DNA of 64,000 nucleotides, taken from Saprospirales bacterium. Lineage in GTDB: Bacteria > Bacteroidota > Bacteroidia > Chitinophagales > Saprospiraceae. Of this stretch, positions 10,202 to 19,963 are shown piece by piece. How positions within the stretch are numbered: the stretch's first letter is position 1; each line of letters starts with the position of its first letter. The position numbers were made by a program, and so were the translations under genes. Below the pieces are notes generated by a model, which saw only the letters and a list, made by a program, of their open reading frames with translations, ran no database searches and was not told the DNA's origin. The DNA is taken from positions 261,198 to 325,197 of the forward strand of contig JADJTT010000012.1 of NCBI GenBank assembly GCA_016711045.1, given 5' to 3'.

Positions 10202-11455
10202 TTACCAGTTCCAATAGTTATAGTCATTTATCCACAGCAACCGGGTGGTTTTCAGCGAAGTAAAATCTGCTTTTGCGGCCGCATAAGATTTGATGACATT
10301 GATATAGTCATTGACCGAAAGCTCGCCCTGAGCGATGCGTTCCCGGTAAAAATTCAATAGGGTGTCATAATCGGAAAGCTGTTGCCGCACTGCTTCGATT
10401 TTGGCATCCAGCAACTCGATCTGTTGCCATGTAGTAAGGCGCTGTTGTTGCACTTGCTTCGCCTGAAAATCGCGCTGCACCTGGCTGGTCTGCTGGCTCA
10501 GTTCCATTTGTTGGCGGTTCAAATCCTTTTGGTGGCCGTCGAACAGGGCCATGGAAAAATTGATGCCGGCACTGAACCCAAATTTCTTGTAGATGTCTTT
10601 CCACATGATGGCGTTTAGGCCGCCATTGGCGAAAACTGCTACCTGCGGACGATATTTCAGCTCCGACAATTCCCGGTTGTTTTCCAAAAGGAAACTATCC
10701 AACTGATAACCCCTCAAGAAATTTGACAGGCCAAAAGTATCTGCCTTCATCCGTATCTCCGGCTGCTGGAGTTCGATATATGCCGTATCCACCAACCCAC
10801 AAATCAGGTTGAGGGTGGCCAGGCCTTGGCGATAAGCAATCTGGTAATCGCGAAGCGCAAGTTCCTGGTTTTTCTTTTCAATCGTAAAGAACAGTACATC
10901 TGACTGGGCTAATATGGCATTTTCCACAAATACCCGCACTACTGCTTCCTGGTCAGTAAGGATATCGAGTACTTGCCTCGAATTATCAATACGCTCCAGG
11001 TTTTGCCAGGTAAGGATATACTGCTCGGTCACTTGCCGGTCCAGGTCATGCTGCGAAAGCGCGGTATTTTGGCGGTAAATCCCTTGATTGATCAGGGCAT
11101 TATTTTCCTGTGCCTCCACTTGCCTGCGGGTAAAAAGCGGCTGATTGAGATTTAATTGTGCCGAGTACCACGCCCCGTTGGTAATGCTGTTGTCATACCC
11201 AATACCTTTTACCACCGGAGCATAAAGAAAATTGCCCGATGTACTGATTTCGGGCAATTTGTAGGCGGCTTTTGCCTTATTTACTTCCAGGTTGGAGATA
11301 GAGGCCAGGTTTTCATTTTCCCGAAGGGTAGGGTTGTTGGCCTGCGCGGCAGCCAGATAGGTTTGCAGGGTTTGTGCCTGCACATAAAATGCCCCTACCA
11401 TCAATAATGATAGCAGGATAAGTCGGTCAATACCCCTCCACTTCAATGTCCTCAA
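10202..11455 (-). CDS. TolC family outer-membrane efflux protein
   Basis: 417 residues with a signal peptide (to 'FYVQAQ', ~28). There are two long heptad-rich helical repeats, 'YLAAAQANNPTLRENENL' near the N-terminus and 'QVQRDFQAKQVQQQ' later. This is the architecture of outer-membrane factors, whose trimers form the exit duct of tripartite pumps. It is first of the tolC-adaptor pair. The preceding PepSY-like lipoprotein stop overlaps its start by 4 bp, so the three are one operon. Confidence 0.9.
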   Translation of the reverse strand: MRTLKWRGIDRLILLSLLMVGAFYVQAQTLQTYLAAAQANNPTLRENENLASISNLEVNKAKAAYKLPEISTSGNFLYAPVVKGIGYDNSITNGAWYSAQLNLNQPLFTRRQVEAQENNALINQGIYRQNTALSQHDLDRQVTEQYILTWQNLERIDNSRQVLDILTDQEAVVRVFVENAILAQSDVLFFTIEKKNQELALRDYQIAYRQGLATLNLICGLVDTAYIELQQPEIRMKADTFGLSNFLRGYQLDSFLLENNRELSELKYRPQVAVFANGGLNAIMWKDIYKKFGFSAGINFSMALFDGHQKDLNRQQMELSQQTSQVQRDFQAKQVQQQRLTTWQQIELLDAKIEAVRQQLSDYDTLLNFYRERIAQGELSVNDYINVIKSYAAAKADFTSLKTTRLLWINDYNYWNW

Positions 11456-11922
11456 TCTTTATCCTCGACTTTGTCTTCCTCCGATACAGTTTGCTGCTTG
11501 AGCAATGCCCCATCTGCGTTGAACGTCGCTTCGATGGTCGTTCCGTCTTTTTCCAGCTCTACCTCGTAGGCCGTAGCCTGATCGGGCATTTCAACCATCG
11601 TGATGCCTTCCATCTTGTAGTCGGCAAACTGCGCGCCGATAGCGTCGGTCACTTCCTGTGGCAAATCGTCGGCTTTCATTTCCGTTTCGGTTTCCAGCCA
11701 GGTGCCGTCTGTTTTGAAATTAGCAGACATTTCCAGGCCTTCCACGGTGAATTCGGCTTCCCATTCACCCTCGCCTTCCTTATCCCATTTTACTTTTTCA
11801 ACGGTCGGAAATTTGGCGTCGAAAGCGATCTGAACTTCTGCCGGCGCGGCATGTTCATTCTCGCTGCAAGCGAAAAAAAAGAGGCCAAAGCTAAGCAGAA
11901 GGCTTGCTACTAAATATTTCAT
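11452..11922 (-). CDS. PepSY-like (DUF2874) lipoprotein
   Basis: About 156 residues from ATG at 11922 ('MKYLVASLLLSFGLFFFACS', a lipoprotein signal). Two PepSY-like halves are visible: 'AFDAKFPTVEKVKWDKEGEG' near 35-55 and 'AIGAQFADYKMEGITMVE' near 95-115. Each ends in a strand pair. In Bacteroidota such proteins are periplasmic and of unclear function, often next to regulators or efflux genes. It is the first gene of the efflux operon and overlaps tolC by 4 bp. An upstream in-frame ATG at 11961 would add a non-signal extension and is less likely. Confidence 0.8.
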   Translation of the reverse strand: MKYLVASLLLSFGLFFFACSENEHAAPAEVQIAFDAKFPTVEKVKWDKEGEGEWEAEFTVEGLEMSANFKTDGTWLETETEMKADDLPQEVTDAIGAQFADYKMEGITMVEMPDQATAYEVELEKDGTTIEATFNADGALLKQQTVSEEDKVEDKD

Positions 11923-12020
11923 GGTTTCAAATTTACGGGGTAAAAATCCATAATTAAACAACTTCAGTCTTTAGGTAGTTGCGCACTTGTTTTTTTCAAC
12001 ACTGCCCTGCAAGGCTCAAG

Positions 12021-13610
12021 CTACTTCATCCACCAAACCTTTATGGAAGGAGTATCTCCCCCCATTTTGGTCACCTGATCCGCCCATTTTTGCGGATTAT
12101 TCTCCGCTTCTGAAGGGGGATACGAAAACCGGTAATACGCCGGCACGGGTTTTTCCCGGGGTGTGGCCCCCGTACGCCGCAAGAGGGAGTATGCCTCCCA
12201 AGGCTGTCGGAAAGCATCGATCCATCGTTGGGCATAGATCAGTTCCAGCTTGTTTGTATTGGTGAAAATACTGATCCGGGGGTGATTGACAACTGCAAAG
12301 AGTTCTCCTTCCGATAAAACCGGCGGAGCATTCACCCAGATCGGCGTGTTGACAAATACGCTTTGCCAAAATTTTAGGGAGTTCACCACCCCAAGGGTAT
12401 ATTCGGCTTCGGCCTGACCTTCATCGGCGGGCACACCCAATCCTCGCAGGTAGATCTCCGCTTTGATGAAGTTGACCTCTGCCGCCGTCAAAATGAGCTC
12501 CGGGATGTATTGTTCATCGCGAATCAGGTAGTAATTAAACGGGGAAAACAGGTTGGTAGCGCCTTTGACATTGTAGCTCACATCCCGGTGACTCTGATAC
12601 GGGATGCCCCCTTCCGACGGCGTACTGGCATCCGGGATCTGTGGATAAGCAGCCCATTCTCCGGCGTTATTGGTTTCGAAAAAGATCCGGGCCCGGGGGT
12701 CGAAAATGCCGCTGCCGTCTTTGTTGTCGTTTACGGAAAGCTGATGCCAGATGGTTGAACCCATGCGCAGTTTTTTATGCTCCCGAAACGACCAGTGTAC
12801 CGATAAATTCAGCCATCCCTGCCGGCTGGGGAACATCCCCACATCTTCCCCTTCTTCAATGAGCGGAAGGTCATTTTCCAATACATCCCGAATAATGGGC
12901 TCGGCGAAGGCGGGGTCTTTCTCCACAATCCGCAACGCATAGCGCAGGCGCAACGAATTGGCAAATTTTTTCCAAAGAAGCAGATCTCCGTCGAACAGGT
13001 TATCAAAATCGCCAAAGCTCACGTAAGCCTCCCCGGTAGAGGTGACGGGATCGGGAAGCAGATTTATGTGTGCATTGGCCCATTCCAACTCCTCCAACAG
13101 GAATTTGTAGATCGCCTCCTGCTCGTCAAATTTTGGTTCGAGATAATCCAGGCTTTCAAAGCCTTTTCCCGCATCAAAAAACGGCATATCCCCAAACAGG
13201 TCCGTCACCCGGAAGGTCTTGTAGGCGAGCACTATTTTCAATTGGGCCTTTACGTTATTCAAGGCTTCCGGATCGCCTTCCCAGGCATCGAAGCGGCGCT
13301 CCAACTCCCGGATATTGGACAGGCTGCTGTAATAGCGACGCCATACTTCTTCGGTGCCGATGGTTATATTCTGAAACGTAGCCGCAGTAAGCGCTGCCTG
13401 TTCGGTGATGGCATACAGGGTTTCGTTGTGCAGATAAAACTGCTCGTTCCATCCCAACTGCAGCGATTCGATCACCGAATTGAACAGTGGGCCGATATCG
13501 GTCTGGGTAGGGTAATAGGGGTTTTGGTTGATTTTCTCAAAGTCCTTCTCGCAGGAGGATGCGAAGAGGAAGAGGGTGGTAAGAGCCAGGAGTTGAAAGA
13601 TATTTCTCAT
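12021..13610 (-). CDS. susD: SusD/RagB-family nutrient-binding lipoprotein
   Basis: 529 residues with a lipoprotein signal (MRNIFQLLALTTLFLFASSC, Cys20). The helical SusD scaffold follows, e.g. 'LKIVLAYKTFRVTDLFGDMP' (~125-145) and the C-terminal 'RWIDAFRQPWEAYSLLRRTG'. It looks like the SusD-like group 2 (PF12771) type. SusD proteins sit on the outer surface and form the lid of a TonB-dependent SusC transporter. The partner susC lies directly upstream (13734-16986), separated only by a repeat element, so the two are co-expressed. The substrate is probably a glycan given the GH38 and PNGase-like genes nearby, but peptides cannot be excluded. Confidence 0.92.
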   Translation of the reverse strand: MRNIFQLLALTTLFLFASSCEKDFEKINQNPYYPTQTDIGPLFNSVIESLQLGWNEQFYLHNETLYAITEQAALTAATFQNITIGTEEVWRRYYSSLSNIRELERRFDAWEGDPEALNNVKAQLKIVLAYKTFRVTDLFGDMPFFDAGKGFESLDYLEPKFDEQEAIYKFLLEELEWANAHINLLPDPVTSTGEAYVSFGDFDNLFDGDLLLWKKFANSLRLRYALRIVEKDPAFAEPIIRDVLENDLPLIEEGEDVGMFPSRQGWLNLSVHWSFREHKKLRMGSTIWHQLSVNDNKDGSGIFDPRARIFFETNNAGEWAAYPQIPDASTPSEGGIPYQSHRDVSYNVKGATNLFSPFNYYLIRDEQYIPELILTAAEVNFIKAEIYLRGLGVPADEGQAEAEYTLGVVNSLKFWQSVFVNTPIWVNAPPVLSEGELFAVVNHPRISIFTNTNKLELIYAQRWIDAFRQPWEAYSLLRRTGATPREKPVPAYYRFSYPPSEAENNPQKWADQVTKMGGDTPSIKVWWMK

Positions 13611-13619
13611 AATTTTTAT

Positions 13620-13714
13620 TTGAACCGCTAAGACGCAAAGAGATTATGCTTGTGCAACTGCCGGCAATTGTTACAATCGAACATCTTTGCGCCCTTAACG
13701 CCTTTGCGGTTAAA
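13620..13714. repeat. CCGCAAAGG-type inverted-repeat element, copy 1
   Basis: The stretch starts TTGAACCGCTAAGACGCAAA and ends in the complementary sense (TTTGCGCCCTTAACGCC, TTTGCGGTTAA), giving ~27-bp imperfect terminal inverted repeats around ~40 bp of unrelated sequence. Two more copies are at 18031-18131 and 21001-21103. It fills the gap between susC and susD. It may form a long hairpin in the susCD transcript and tune downstream expression; that is inference. Confidence 0.85.
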
Positions 13715-13733
13715 AAATCTATTAGCCATCGTA

Positions 13734-16700
13734 TTAAAACGAAGCATTCAAATTGATCCCAAACGACCTTGTACCCGGAAACGACGCCCACTCCAGCCCC
13801 TGCGCATTACCTGATCCATTGGAGCCTTCCGGATTGATGCGGTCGGGCAGAGAGGTATAGAGATAAAACAGGTCGCGCCCCACCAAAGAAAGGGTCAGGT
13901 CCTGGAATATCCGGGTTTTGGAATTGAAGCTGGCCGGAAATTTATACGCCAGACTCACCTCCCGCAGCTTCATCCAGGTATTATCCAGAATACCGGGGGT
14001 AGTCAAGAAATGCCCCCAGCCTCCTTTATTGGGGATGTATTTGAAATAGTAATGCAACCTTGTCGTTGGGCGTGCCATCGGCATAGACCCCATCCAGGAT
14101 CACGCCTACGTTGCGGACGTTTCCATCAGGATCGGTGTAGGGAAGTCCACCGCCATCGCGCTCGAGCAGTGTCTCTGGGCTCTGTCCAGTCTGTAACCCG
14201 ATCACATAGGACCCTGCGTAGATGTCACCGCCCCATTTCGTATCGACCAGCGTGCTCAAGGTGAAGCCCTTGAATCCAAGCCGCATCGTCCACCCCGCTG
14301 TGAAATCGGGAGTAGCATTGCCAAGCGGTACCCGGCTGTCAGTGAACAGGTAATGCGTACCTTCGTCGTTGACGATGGGCTTTCCACTCACAGGGTCGTA
14401 GATGTAATCGTAGCCGATAATGGTGCCATACTGCTCCCCTTCCCGCACGGCGATGGCTGGTCCGTTCAGGCCCCAGATATCTGCCAGTTCGAGGATCTTG
14501 GCGCCATCGCCGAGGCTGAGCACGGTGTTGCGATTGCGGTTAAAATTCAGGCCGGTTTGCAGGAAAAACTTGGCGTTGTGCACAAGGGTGGCACTCAGGA
14601 CTGCCTCGATGCCCTTGTTTTCCAGCTCCCCGGAATTGATCCGGACGCTGGAAGCTCCGGAAGAATTGGGTACCGGCGCATCGAGGATTTGGTCGTAGGA
14701 TCGGATGTAGTAATACGTAAAATCCAGGTTCAGGTTATTGCCAAATAAGCCCATCGAAGTGCCGAATTCGTAAGAATTGGCCTGCTGAGGTTTCAAGGCG
14801 ATTGGGGGGATGGAGGAAGGCAGCACTGCCGTCTGGGCGCCTCCAAAGCTACCTGTTTGATAAATGAAATTGAGCTGGTATGGATCGGTATCGGTCGCTG
14901 TCTGCGCATAGGCGCCCCTAATTTTCAGGAAATTCAACCATTTCAAACCCAGGTCAAACGCCTCGGTAGCAATAAAACTCAGGGACCCGGACGGATAGAA
15001 GTAGGAGTTGTTATCGAGCGGCAGGGAGGACGACCAGTCGTTGCGGCCGGAGAGTTCGAGAAACAGGTAGTCCGAATAGCTCAGGTTCACAAAGCCGTAG
15101 AGGGAGTTGATCTTTTTCCCGTAGCGTATCTCCTGCGGTAGGGGCACGCTCAACTGGTCTTCATAGTTGTTGACCGAAAAGAGCCAGGGGTTCACCCAAG
15201 GACCTGTGCCCACTTTAACTCCGTACCGATCGCGGCTCCATTGTGTGCCTCCGAAGGATGCGCTTGCGCCCACAGGCGTGTGGAAGACCTTCTCCTTGGT
15301 AGCTGTGATCAGGAATTCATTGTTGCGCACGATATCGCGGGCCAGTTCATTTTCGTATTTCCCCTCCTCGATACCCAGGATGTCGATCGGGTTGTTCCGG
15401 GTTTCAAATTGGTTAAAAGTAAGGTCTGTACCCATCCGACCCGTGACGTTCAGCCAGTTGGTAATATCGTAGGTAAGCGCCAGGGCGCCGATCAGTTTGT
15501 TGCGATCGAGGGTGGTGTTGTTGTTGTAGGTATTCCACCAAAGGTGAGGTGGGCAAAAGGTAAACGGATAAAGGCCATCGTAATCATTTCGCGTGCCGTC
15601 GGGAAGGATATTGATCTCCTTTTCCAGGCCTTTATAGCTTCTGGGCCAACTGTAGAGGATACCCTTTCCGAAGGAACTGATGTTATCATCTCCCAGTGAT
15701 GGGCTATTCAACCGGTGGTAGTTGATGTAAGAAACTGAAATATCGGCATGTACCCGGGAGGAGATGTCGAGCCGGGAGCCCAGGTTGACGGTCGTTTGGT
15801 TAAAATTGCTGTTGGGTATGATCGCGTTGTGGTCCGTACGGGTCAGCGAAAGCCGGAGCGTACCCATTTCGGAGCCTCCGGAGAATGATAAGTTGTGGGT
15901 GGTCGTATTTCCGTTAGAAAAAAAGAGTTTGAGGTTGTCGGGTTGCGGATCAAAGACGCGCATTTCGCCGTCCCACCACCGAATGAGTTGCCCTTCCATT
16001 TTAGGGCCCCAGGATACACCTGTGGAGTAAAGTCCAAATAACTCAGTCGTCGGCCGGCCGAAAGGGCCGTCGTCGGTATGGGTGCTGGCAGGGTATATCG
16101 GATTGCCATCTGCATCGGTCTGGAAGGTGGGTTCCAGCAGGCTGATCGGGCCGCCGGCGCCGTACACGTTTTGCACATCCCTATACCGATAGGGCTGGAT
16201 GACCTTGTGTGCCAGCGAATAGCTGATGCCAATCCCTTTTCGTCTGCTACCCCTTTTGGTAGTGATCAGAATGACTCCATTCGACCCCCTCGATCCATAT
16301 TTTGCCGAAGCCGTCGGACCTTTCAGAATATTGATATTTTCGATATCTGCCGGGTTGATGTTATTGATGGCAGCACCCCAGTCTACTCCGCGGCCGACAT
16401 TCTCCATGCCCGGTTCATTTTCCAATGGCACCCCGTCCACTACGATCAGCGGCTGGTTATTGGCGTTGATGTTATTATTGCCTCGAATAACGATACGGGT
16501 TGTTCCGCCGTCCACCCCATTCGGGCTGGAGATTTGCACCCCTGCCGACTTTCCGTGCAGTGAGCTAACGATATCAGGGGCATTGGAGCGTTCCAGTTCC
16601 TGTCCGTCGAAGCTCTCGGTGGAGTAGCCCAGCTCCCGCTTCTGGCGTTTGATACCGAGGGCGGTGACCACCACCTCGTTGAGTTGTTGGGCATCCGACT

Positions 16701-16986
16701 CCAAGGTGATTTCCATCTGTCGCTGCTTTCCAACCCGAATCTCCTGGGGCAGGTAGCCGATATAGGAAAAGACCAGGGTGACATCTCCTGAAGCCACCTC
16801 CAGCGTAAATTTCCCGTCAAAATCAGTCGTCGTTCCAACAGCCGGATTGTCTTTATCGATGATGTTGACGCCGATGAGGGTTTCGCCGTTGTCGCCGTAG
16901 ACGGTGCCGGAGAGGGGGATGGGTTGGGCGTGCAAAATGCCCGCAGAACCAAGAAGCATACACATGAGTAAACAAGCAGTACGCAT
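13734..16986 (-). CDS. susC: SusC/RagA-family TonB-dependent outer-membrane transporter, with one frameshift
   Basis: The full reading is about 1084 codons, normal for SusC. A signal peptide is followed by a carboxypeptidase-regulatory-like domain (~25-100), the plug ('NEVVVTALGIKRQKRELGYS', 'RIVIRGNNNI', 'PLIVVDGVPLEN') and the beta-barrel. The frame breaks near 14050-14065. The first frame ends at 'ALLFQIHPQ'. The next frame resumes with 'HYYFKYIPNKGGWG' and finishes with the expected last strand region 'RSFGINLNASF' at 13734. Total length is 3n+1, so one extra base (or two missing) explains it. All else is intact, so this may be recent or a base-calling error. SusC imports the ligand captured by the SusD encoded next. 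Confidence 0.88.
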
Positions 16987-17016
16987 ACGGATTGAAATGT
17001 TTGATTAGAAAAAAAA

Positions 17017-17376
17017 TTATTTCAAGCCCACCCGATGATACCCCTTTTCCCCAAAAGGCTGCAATTCCTCCATATACATCTCTTCGAGTGCCTTGAGTTC
17101 CCGGCCATAGTCGGTAGTGGTATCATCCTGTTCTTTGAGCTCTTCCAGTATTTCATAGACAAACCCTTGTTCTCCAATGGTTTTCCAATCGGCCTGAAGG
17201 TCCGGATTGGGGTGCCCGCCAAAGTTCAGTTGTGCCCGGTGGCGGTTCCAGATTGCCTCCAGATTGTTGCTACTCCCGAGAAAGATCTTTCCATTTGCGG
17301 TATTCCGGATCTGGAATACCCCCATTTTGAACTTCTTTTGCTTGTACTCTTCTTTGAGTTCTTTACGGGTTTTCAT
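17017..17376 (-). CDS. GIY-YIG nuclease family protein
   Basis: 119 residues. The core reads 'GVFQIRNTANGKIFLGSSNN', the GIY-YIG pattern in variant form (GVF...FLG), followed by a conserved Arg in 'IWNRHRAQLNFGGHPNPDLQ' and a helical C-terminus with a Glu-rich part. Proteins of this size in Bacteroidota are annotated GIY-YIG-like; the tyrosines of the canonical motif are replaced by Phe, so nuclease activity is uncertain. No operon partner: it lies 30 bp upstream of susC and may share its promoter region. Confidence 0.75.
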   Translation of the reverse strand: MKTRKELKEEYKQKKFKMGVFQIRNTANGKIFLGSSNNLEAIWNRHRAQLNFGGHPNPDLQADWKTIGEQGFVYEILEELKEQDDTTTDYGRELKALEEMYMEELQPFGEKGYHRVGLK

Positions 17377-17447
17377 GCTAGTGGGTTTTAAACAAAAAAA
17401 ACTGGATGGAGGGGAGCGCCGGCGGCGGCGATGTTCATTCCGAACTT

Positions 17448-18014
17448 CTAGTGCTCAAAAAGCACCAGGCTGTTTTTTAAGGTATAAACCACGACCTCCA
17501 ATCCTTTTTCATTTTCCATTTTCTCGTCCTCAGAAAGGTTGCGGACGAAATGAAAATTATTTCGCTCCAGTAACTTGAGGGATCGACTATTTCCCCCCTG
17601 AAGGTAAGCCTCTATTTCGTGGAGTTGCATGTGCTCAAATCCATAATTTAAAACCTCCACGACAGCTTCCTGCATCAGGCCTTTACCCTGAAAATCGGGA
17701 TGGAGCTCATAGCCGATCTCCGCCTTGTTTTCCTCCGGCACGATATTCCACAAACAGATGGTGCCAATCACCTGGCCGGAAGGCTTCAAGCCAAGCACCC
17801 AATAGATCCATTCATTGTTGGAGATCCCGGCAATCACCTTTTTGATGAAATGCCGGATATCCTCCAGGGTCTCTGCCTTGGGGCGGTAAATAAACTCTTG
17901 TATCCTTTCATCCGAATGGAAAAAAAAGATCTCCTGAATATCGGCTTCATTCATCTGTCGCAATTGAAGCCGCTCGCTTGATCGTTCAGGAAATGGGCTG
18001 AATTGGAGGTTCAT
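17448..18014 (-). CDS. GNAT N-acetyltransferase (RimJ/RimL type)
   Basis: About 188 residues from ATG at 18014 ('MNLQFSPFPERSSERLQLRQ'). The N-terminal substrate part is followed by the acetyl-CoA motif A region 'EIGYELHPDFQGKGLMQEAV' and 'YGFEHMQLHEIEAYLQGGNS'. Such enzymes acetylate ribosomal protein N-termini or small amines; the target is unknown here. A longer frame extends upstream into the repeat element at 18031-18131, which I take as fortuitous. Confidence 0.85.
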   Translation of the reverse strand: MNLQFSPFPERSSERLQLRQMNEADIQEIFFFHSDERIQEFIYRPKAETLEDIRHFIKKVIAGISNNEWIYWVLGLKPSGQVIGTICLWNIVPEENKAEIGYELHPDFQGKGLMQEAVVEVLNYGFEHMQLHEIEAYLQGGNSRSLKLLERNNFHFVRNLSEDEKMENEKGLEVVVYTLKNSLVLFEH

Positions 18015-18030
18015 GCCAATATTTTTTCTA

Positions 18031-18131
18031 TTAACCGCAAAGGCGCTAAGGACGCAAAGATGTTTTGTCTTTACAAATGAGCTACAATACAAGGACTCGA
18101 TTCCTTTGCGTCCTTAGCGTCTTTGCGGTTG
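18031..18131. repeat. CCGCAAAGG-type inverted-repeat element, copy 2
   Basis: Starts TTAACCGCAAAGGCGCTAAG and ends with the near-perfect complement (CCTTAGCGTCTTTGCGGTT). Arms are ~28 bp with ~40 bp between them that do not match copies 1 or 3 closely. It separates two minus-strand genes and lies just upstream of the GNAT start. Confidence 0.88.
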
Positions 18132-18139
18132 AAATCTCC

Positions 18140-19879
18140 CTATCTTTTCACTACCCGCTTCACCACCTGCTGGCGATCGCTCGTGGAGGTGATATGAAGC
18201 CAATAGATCCCCGCCGGAAACGCCGCCATCCCTATTTGAGCTTGCACGTGGGTGACGCCCTCCAGGCTCAAGTGATAAAACTCCTGCCCCAGTGTATTGA
18301 CCAACCGGATTTCCAGATCCTTTACGCCTGAAAACTGCATATCAACCATCAGATCCTGCGCCCCCACCGGATTAGGCGAAACCGCCAAGCCCGTCAGGCC
18401 GTCGATTTTTTCGATCGAATTAGGACCCGCCATGACCGTAAAGCAACCGGTATATTCGCAAAAATTGCCGTCTGTAACGGTGACGCAATAGGTGCCATCT
18501 GGCAGGTTCTCCAGGTCTTCTGTGTTGACTCCATTCGACCATGAATAGATGTAAGGCGCCGTGCCACCCGTCACCGTGAGGTCGATCGAGCCATCATTTG
18601 CTCCGGCGACCGACTCATCTACCACCATGAACGAGGCTCCGATTGCCGGGGGCTCAGAGATGGTAATAGGGCCCAGGGTAATCGACCCGTCCGCATCGGT
18701 AATCATACAGGTATATTCGCCTGCCACCAGACCAGTGACATCTTCCGTGTCGGCCCCGTTTGACCAGGCGAAAGTGTAGGGCGGTGTCCCTCCCGACACG
18801 GTAACCTGGATAGCTCCATCCGCATCTCCGTTACAACTCACATCTGTGGTTCCATCGAGGTTGGCGCTCAACACCATTGCCGGCAATTTGCGTAAAATGG
18901 TGCCCCCCATGGAGCCCGATCCACACACAAAGCCGGTGCCGTTGTCCGTAAACAGGATCTTGTAGTAAGAGGGATTCGGATTGACCTGGCTGTCTTCCGT
19001 CCAATTCACCCCACCGTCTACGGTTTTGTAAACCTGGCCGGGTGTGCCGGTCGCATACATATCGTTTTCGTTGAAAACCCAGGCGCCCCGCATTAATCCA
19101 AACTGGTTGGCGACGGTGTAGTTGTTCCAGGTAGCGCCGCCGTCATGCGTTACAAAAACGGCGCCTTCTTCACTGGTCACCAACCCGTTATTGCTATCCG
19201 AAAAGTGAACCCCCAGCGCGACCTCAAAAAAGCCAGGTCCGTCATAATTCAGGGTCCAGTTCACCCCGCCATCGGTCGATTTGTAAATTTTCTGCCCATT
19301 GCCAACTGCAAAAAGGGTAGTCGCATCGGCATAGGCGATATCTTGAGCGATAAAACTGTTAATCCCCACCGTCCAGGAAGCTCCTCCATCGGCGGTGTAA
19401 TAGATCCCTCCATATTGGGTGGCACAGACGCCATTCAACGCATCATAAAATTCAATATCAATGATATCGCCCTGGTCGTTTACGGGATCTATATCTGCCA
19501 CATCCCAGTTCGCCCCGCCATCGGTGGTGGTCATCAGGTTACCACCTTGTGTGCCGGCAAAGCCGTGGTCGGTAGTCTGAAAGAAAATAGAAGAAACGCC
19601 GGTGCCGTTCACATCGCTTTCATAGATCACCTCCCAGATGGATCCCTGGTCGGTCGTTTTCAGGATCTTCCCTTTTCCGTTGTAGGTCACGCTGGATCCT
19701 CCGGTATAGCCCACATCGCTTTGGCCGGCGGGGAAACTCATTTCGTATAAAATGAGATTGGTCGATACCGGAGTAGAGATACTCTCCCAATCCTGGGCAG
19801 AGAGGTCAAAATTCAAACACAGGACAATGCCCATGGCCACCATAAGGAGGGTGGATTTTCCAGATGAAATACTGGTCAT
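18140..19879 (-). CDS. Secreted YCF48/BNR-like propeller protein with SprB-type repeats and T9SS domain
   Basis: About 579 residues from ATG at 19879, giving a signal peptide ending 'NFDLSAQDW'; an in-frame ATG nine codons upstream is less likely. Residues ~30-340 hold repeated 'TTDGGANW', 'STDGGVNWT', 'THDGGATWN' and 'TVDGGVNWT' motifs (Asp-box/YCF48 beta-propeller). Two SprB-like repeats follow (~355-490), e.g. 'CNGDADGAIQVTVSGGTPPY' and 'NDGSIDLTVTGGTAPYIYSW'. The last ~75 residues are a T9SS sorting domain ('AVSPNPVGAQDLMVDMQF'). It is a surface or secreted protein of unknown ligand. Confidence 0.9.
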   Translation of the reverse strand: MTSISSGKSTLLMVAMGIVLCLNFDLSAQDWESISTPVSTNLILYEMSFPAGQSDVGYTGGSSVTYNGKGKILKTTDQGSIWEVIYESDVNGTGVSSIFFQTTDHGFAGTQGGNLMTTTDGGANWDVADIDPVNDQGDIIDIEFYDALNGVCATQYGGIYYTADGGASWTVGINSFIAQDIAYADATTLFAVGNGQKIYKSTDGGVNWTLNYDGPGFFEVALGVHFSDSNNGLVTSEEGAVFVTHDGGATWNNYTVANQFGLMRGAWVFNENDMYATGTPGQVYKTVDGGVNWTEDSQVNPNPSYYKILFTDNGTGFVCGSGSMGGTILRKLPAMVLSANLDGTTDVSCNGDADGAIQVTVSGGTPPYTFAWSNGADTEDVTGLVAGEYTCMITDADGSITLGPITISEPPAIGASFMVVDESVAGANDGSIDLTVTGGTAPYIYSWSNGVNTEDLENLPDGTYCVTVTDGNFCEYTGCFTVMAGPNSIEKIDGLTGLAVSPNPVGAQDLMVDMQFSGVKDLEIRLVNTLGQEFYHLSLEGVTHVQAQIGMAAFPAGIYWLHITSTSDRQQVVKRVVKR

Positions 19880-19963
19880 AAAGCCGATTTTTAAAATGAC
19901 TTGCAAAATAACTGGCTTTATTGGGGTCGTAAAACTTTCAAGGTACGGCTACTTCTGCAACCC

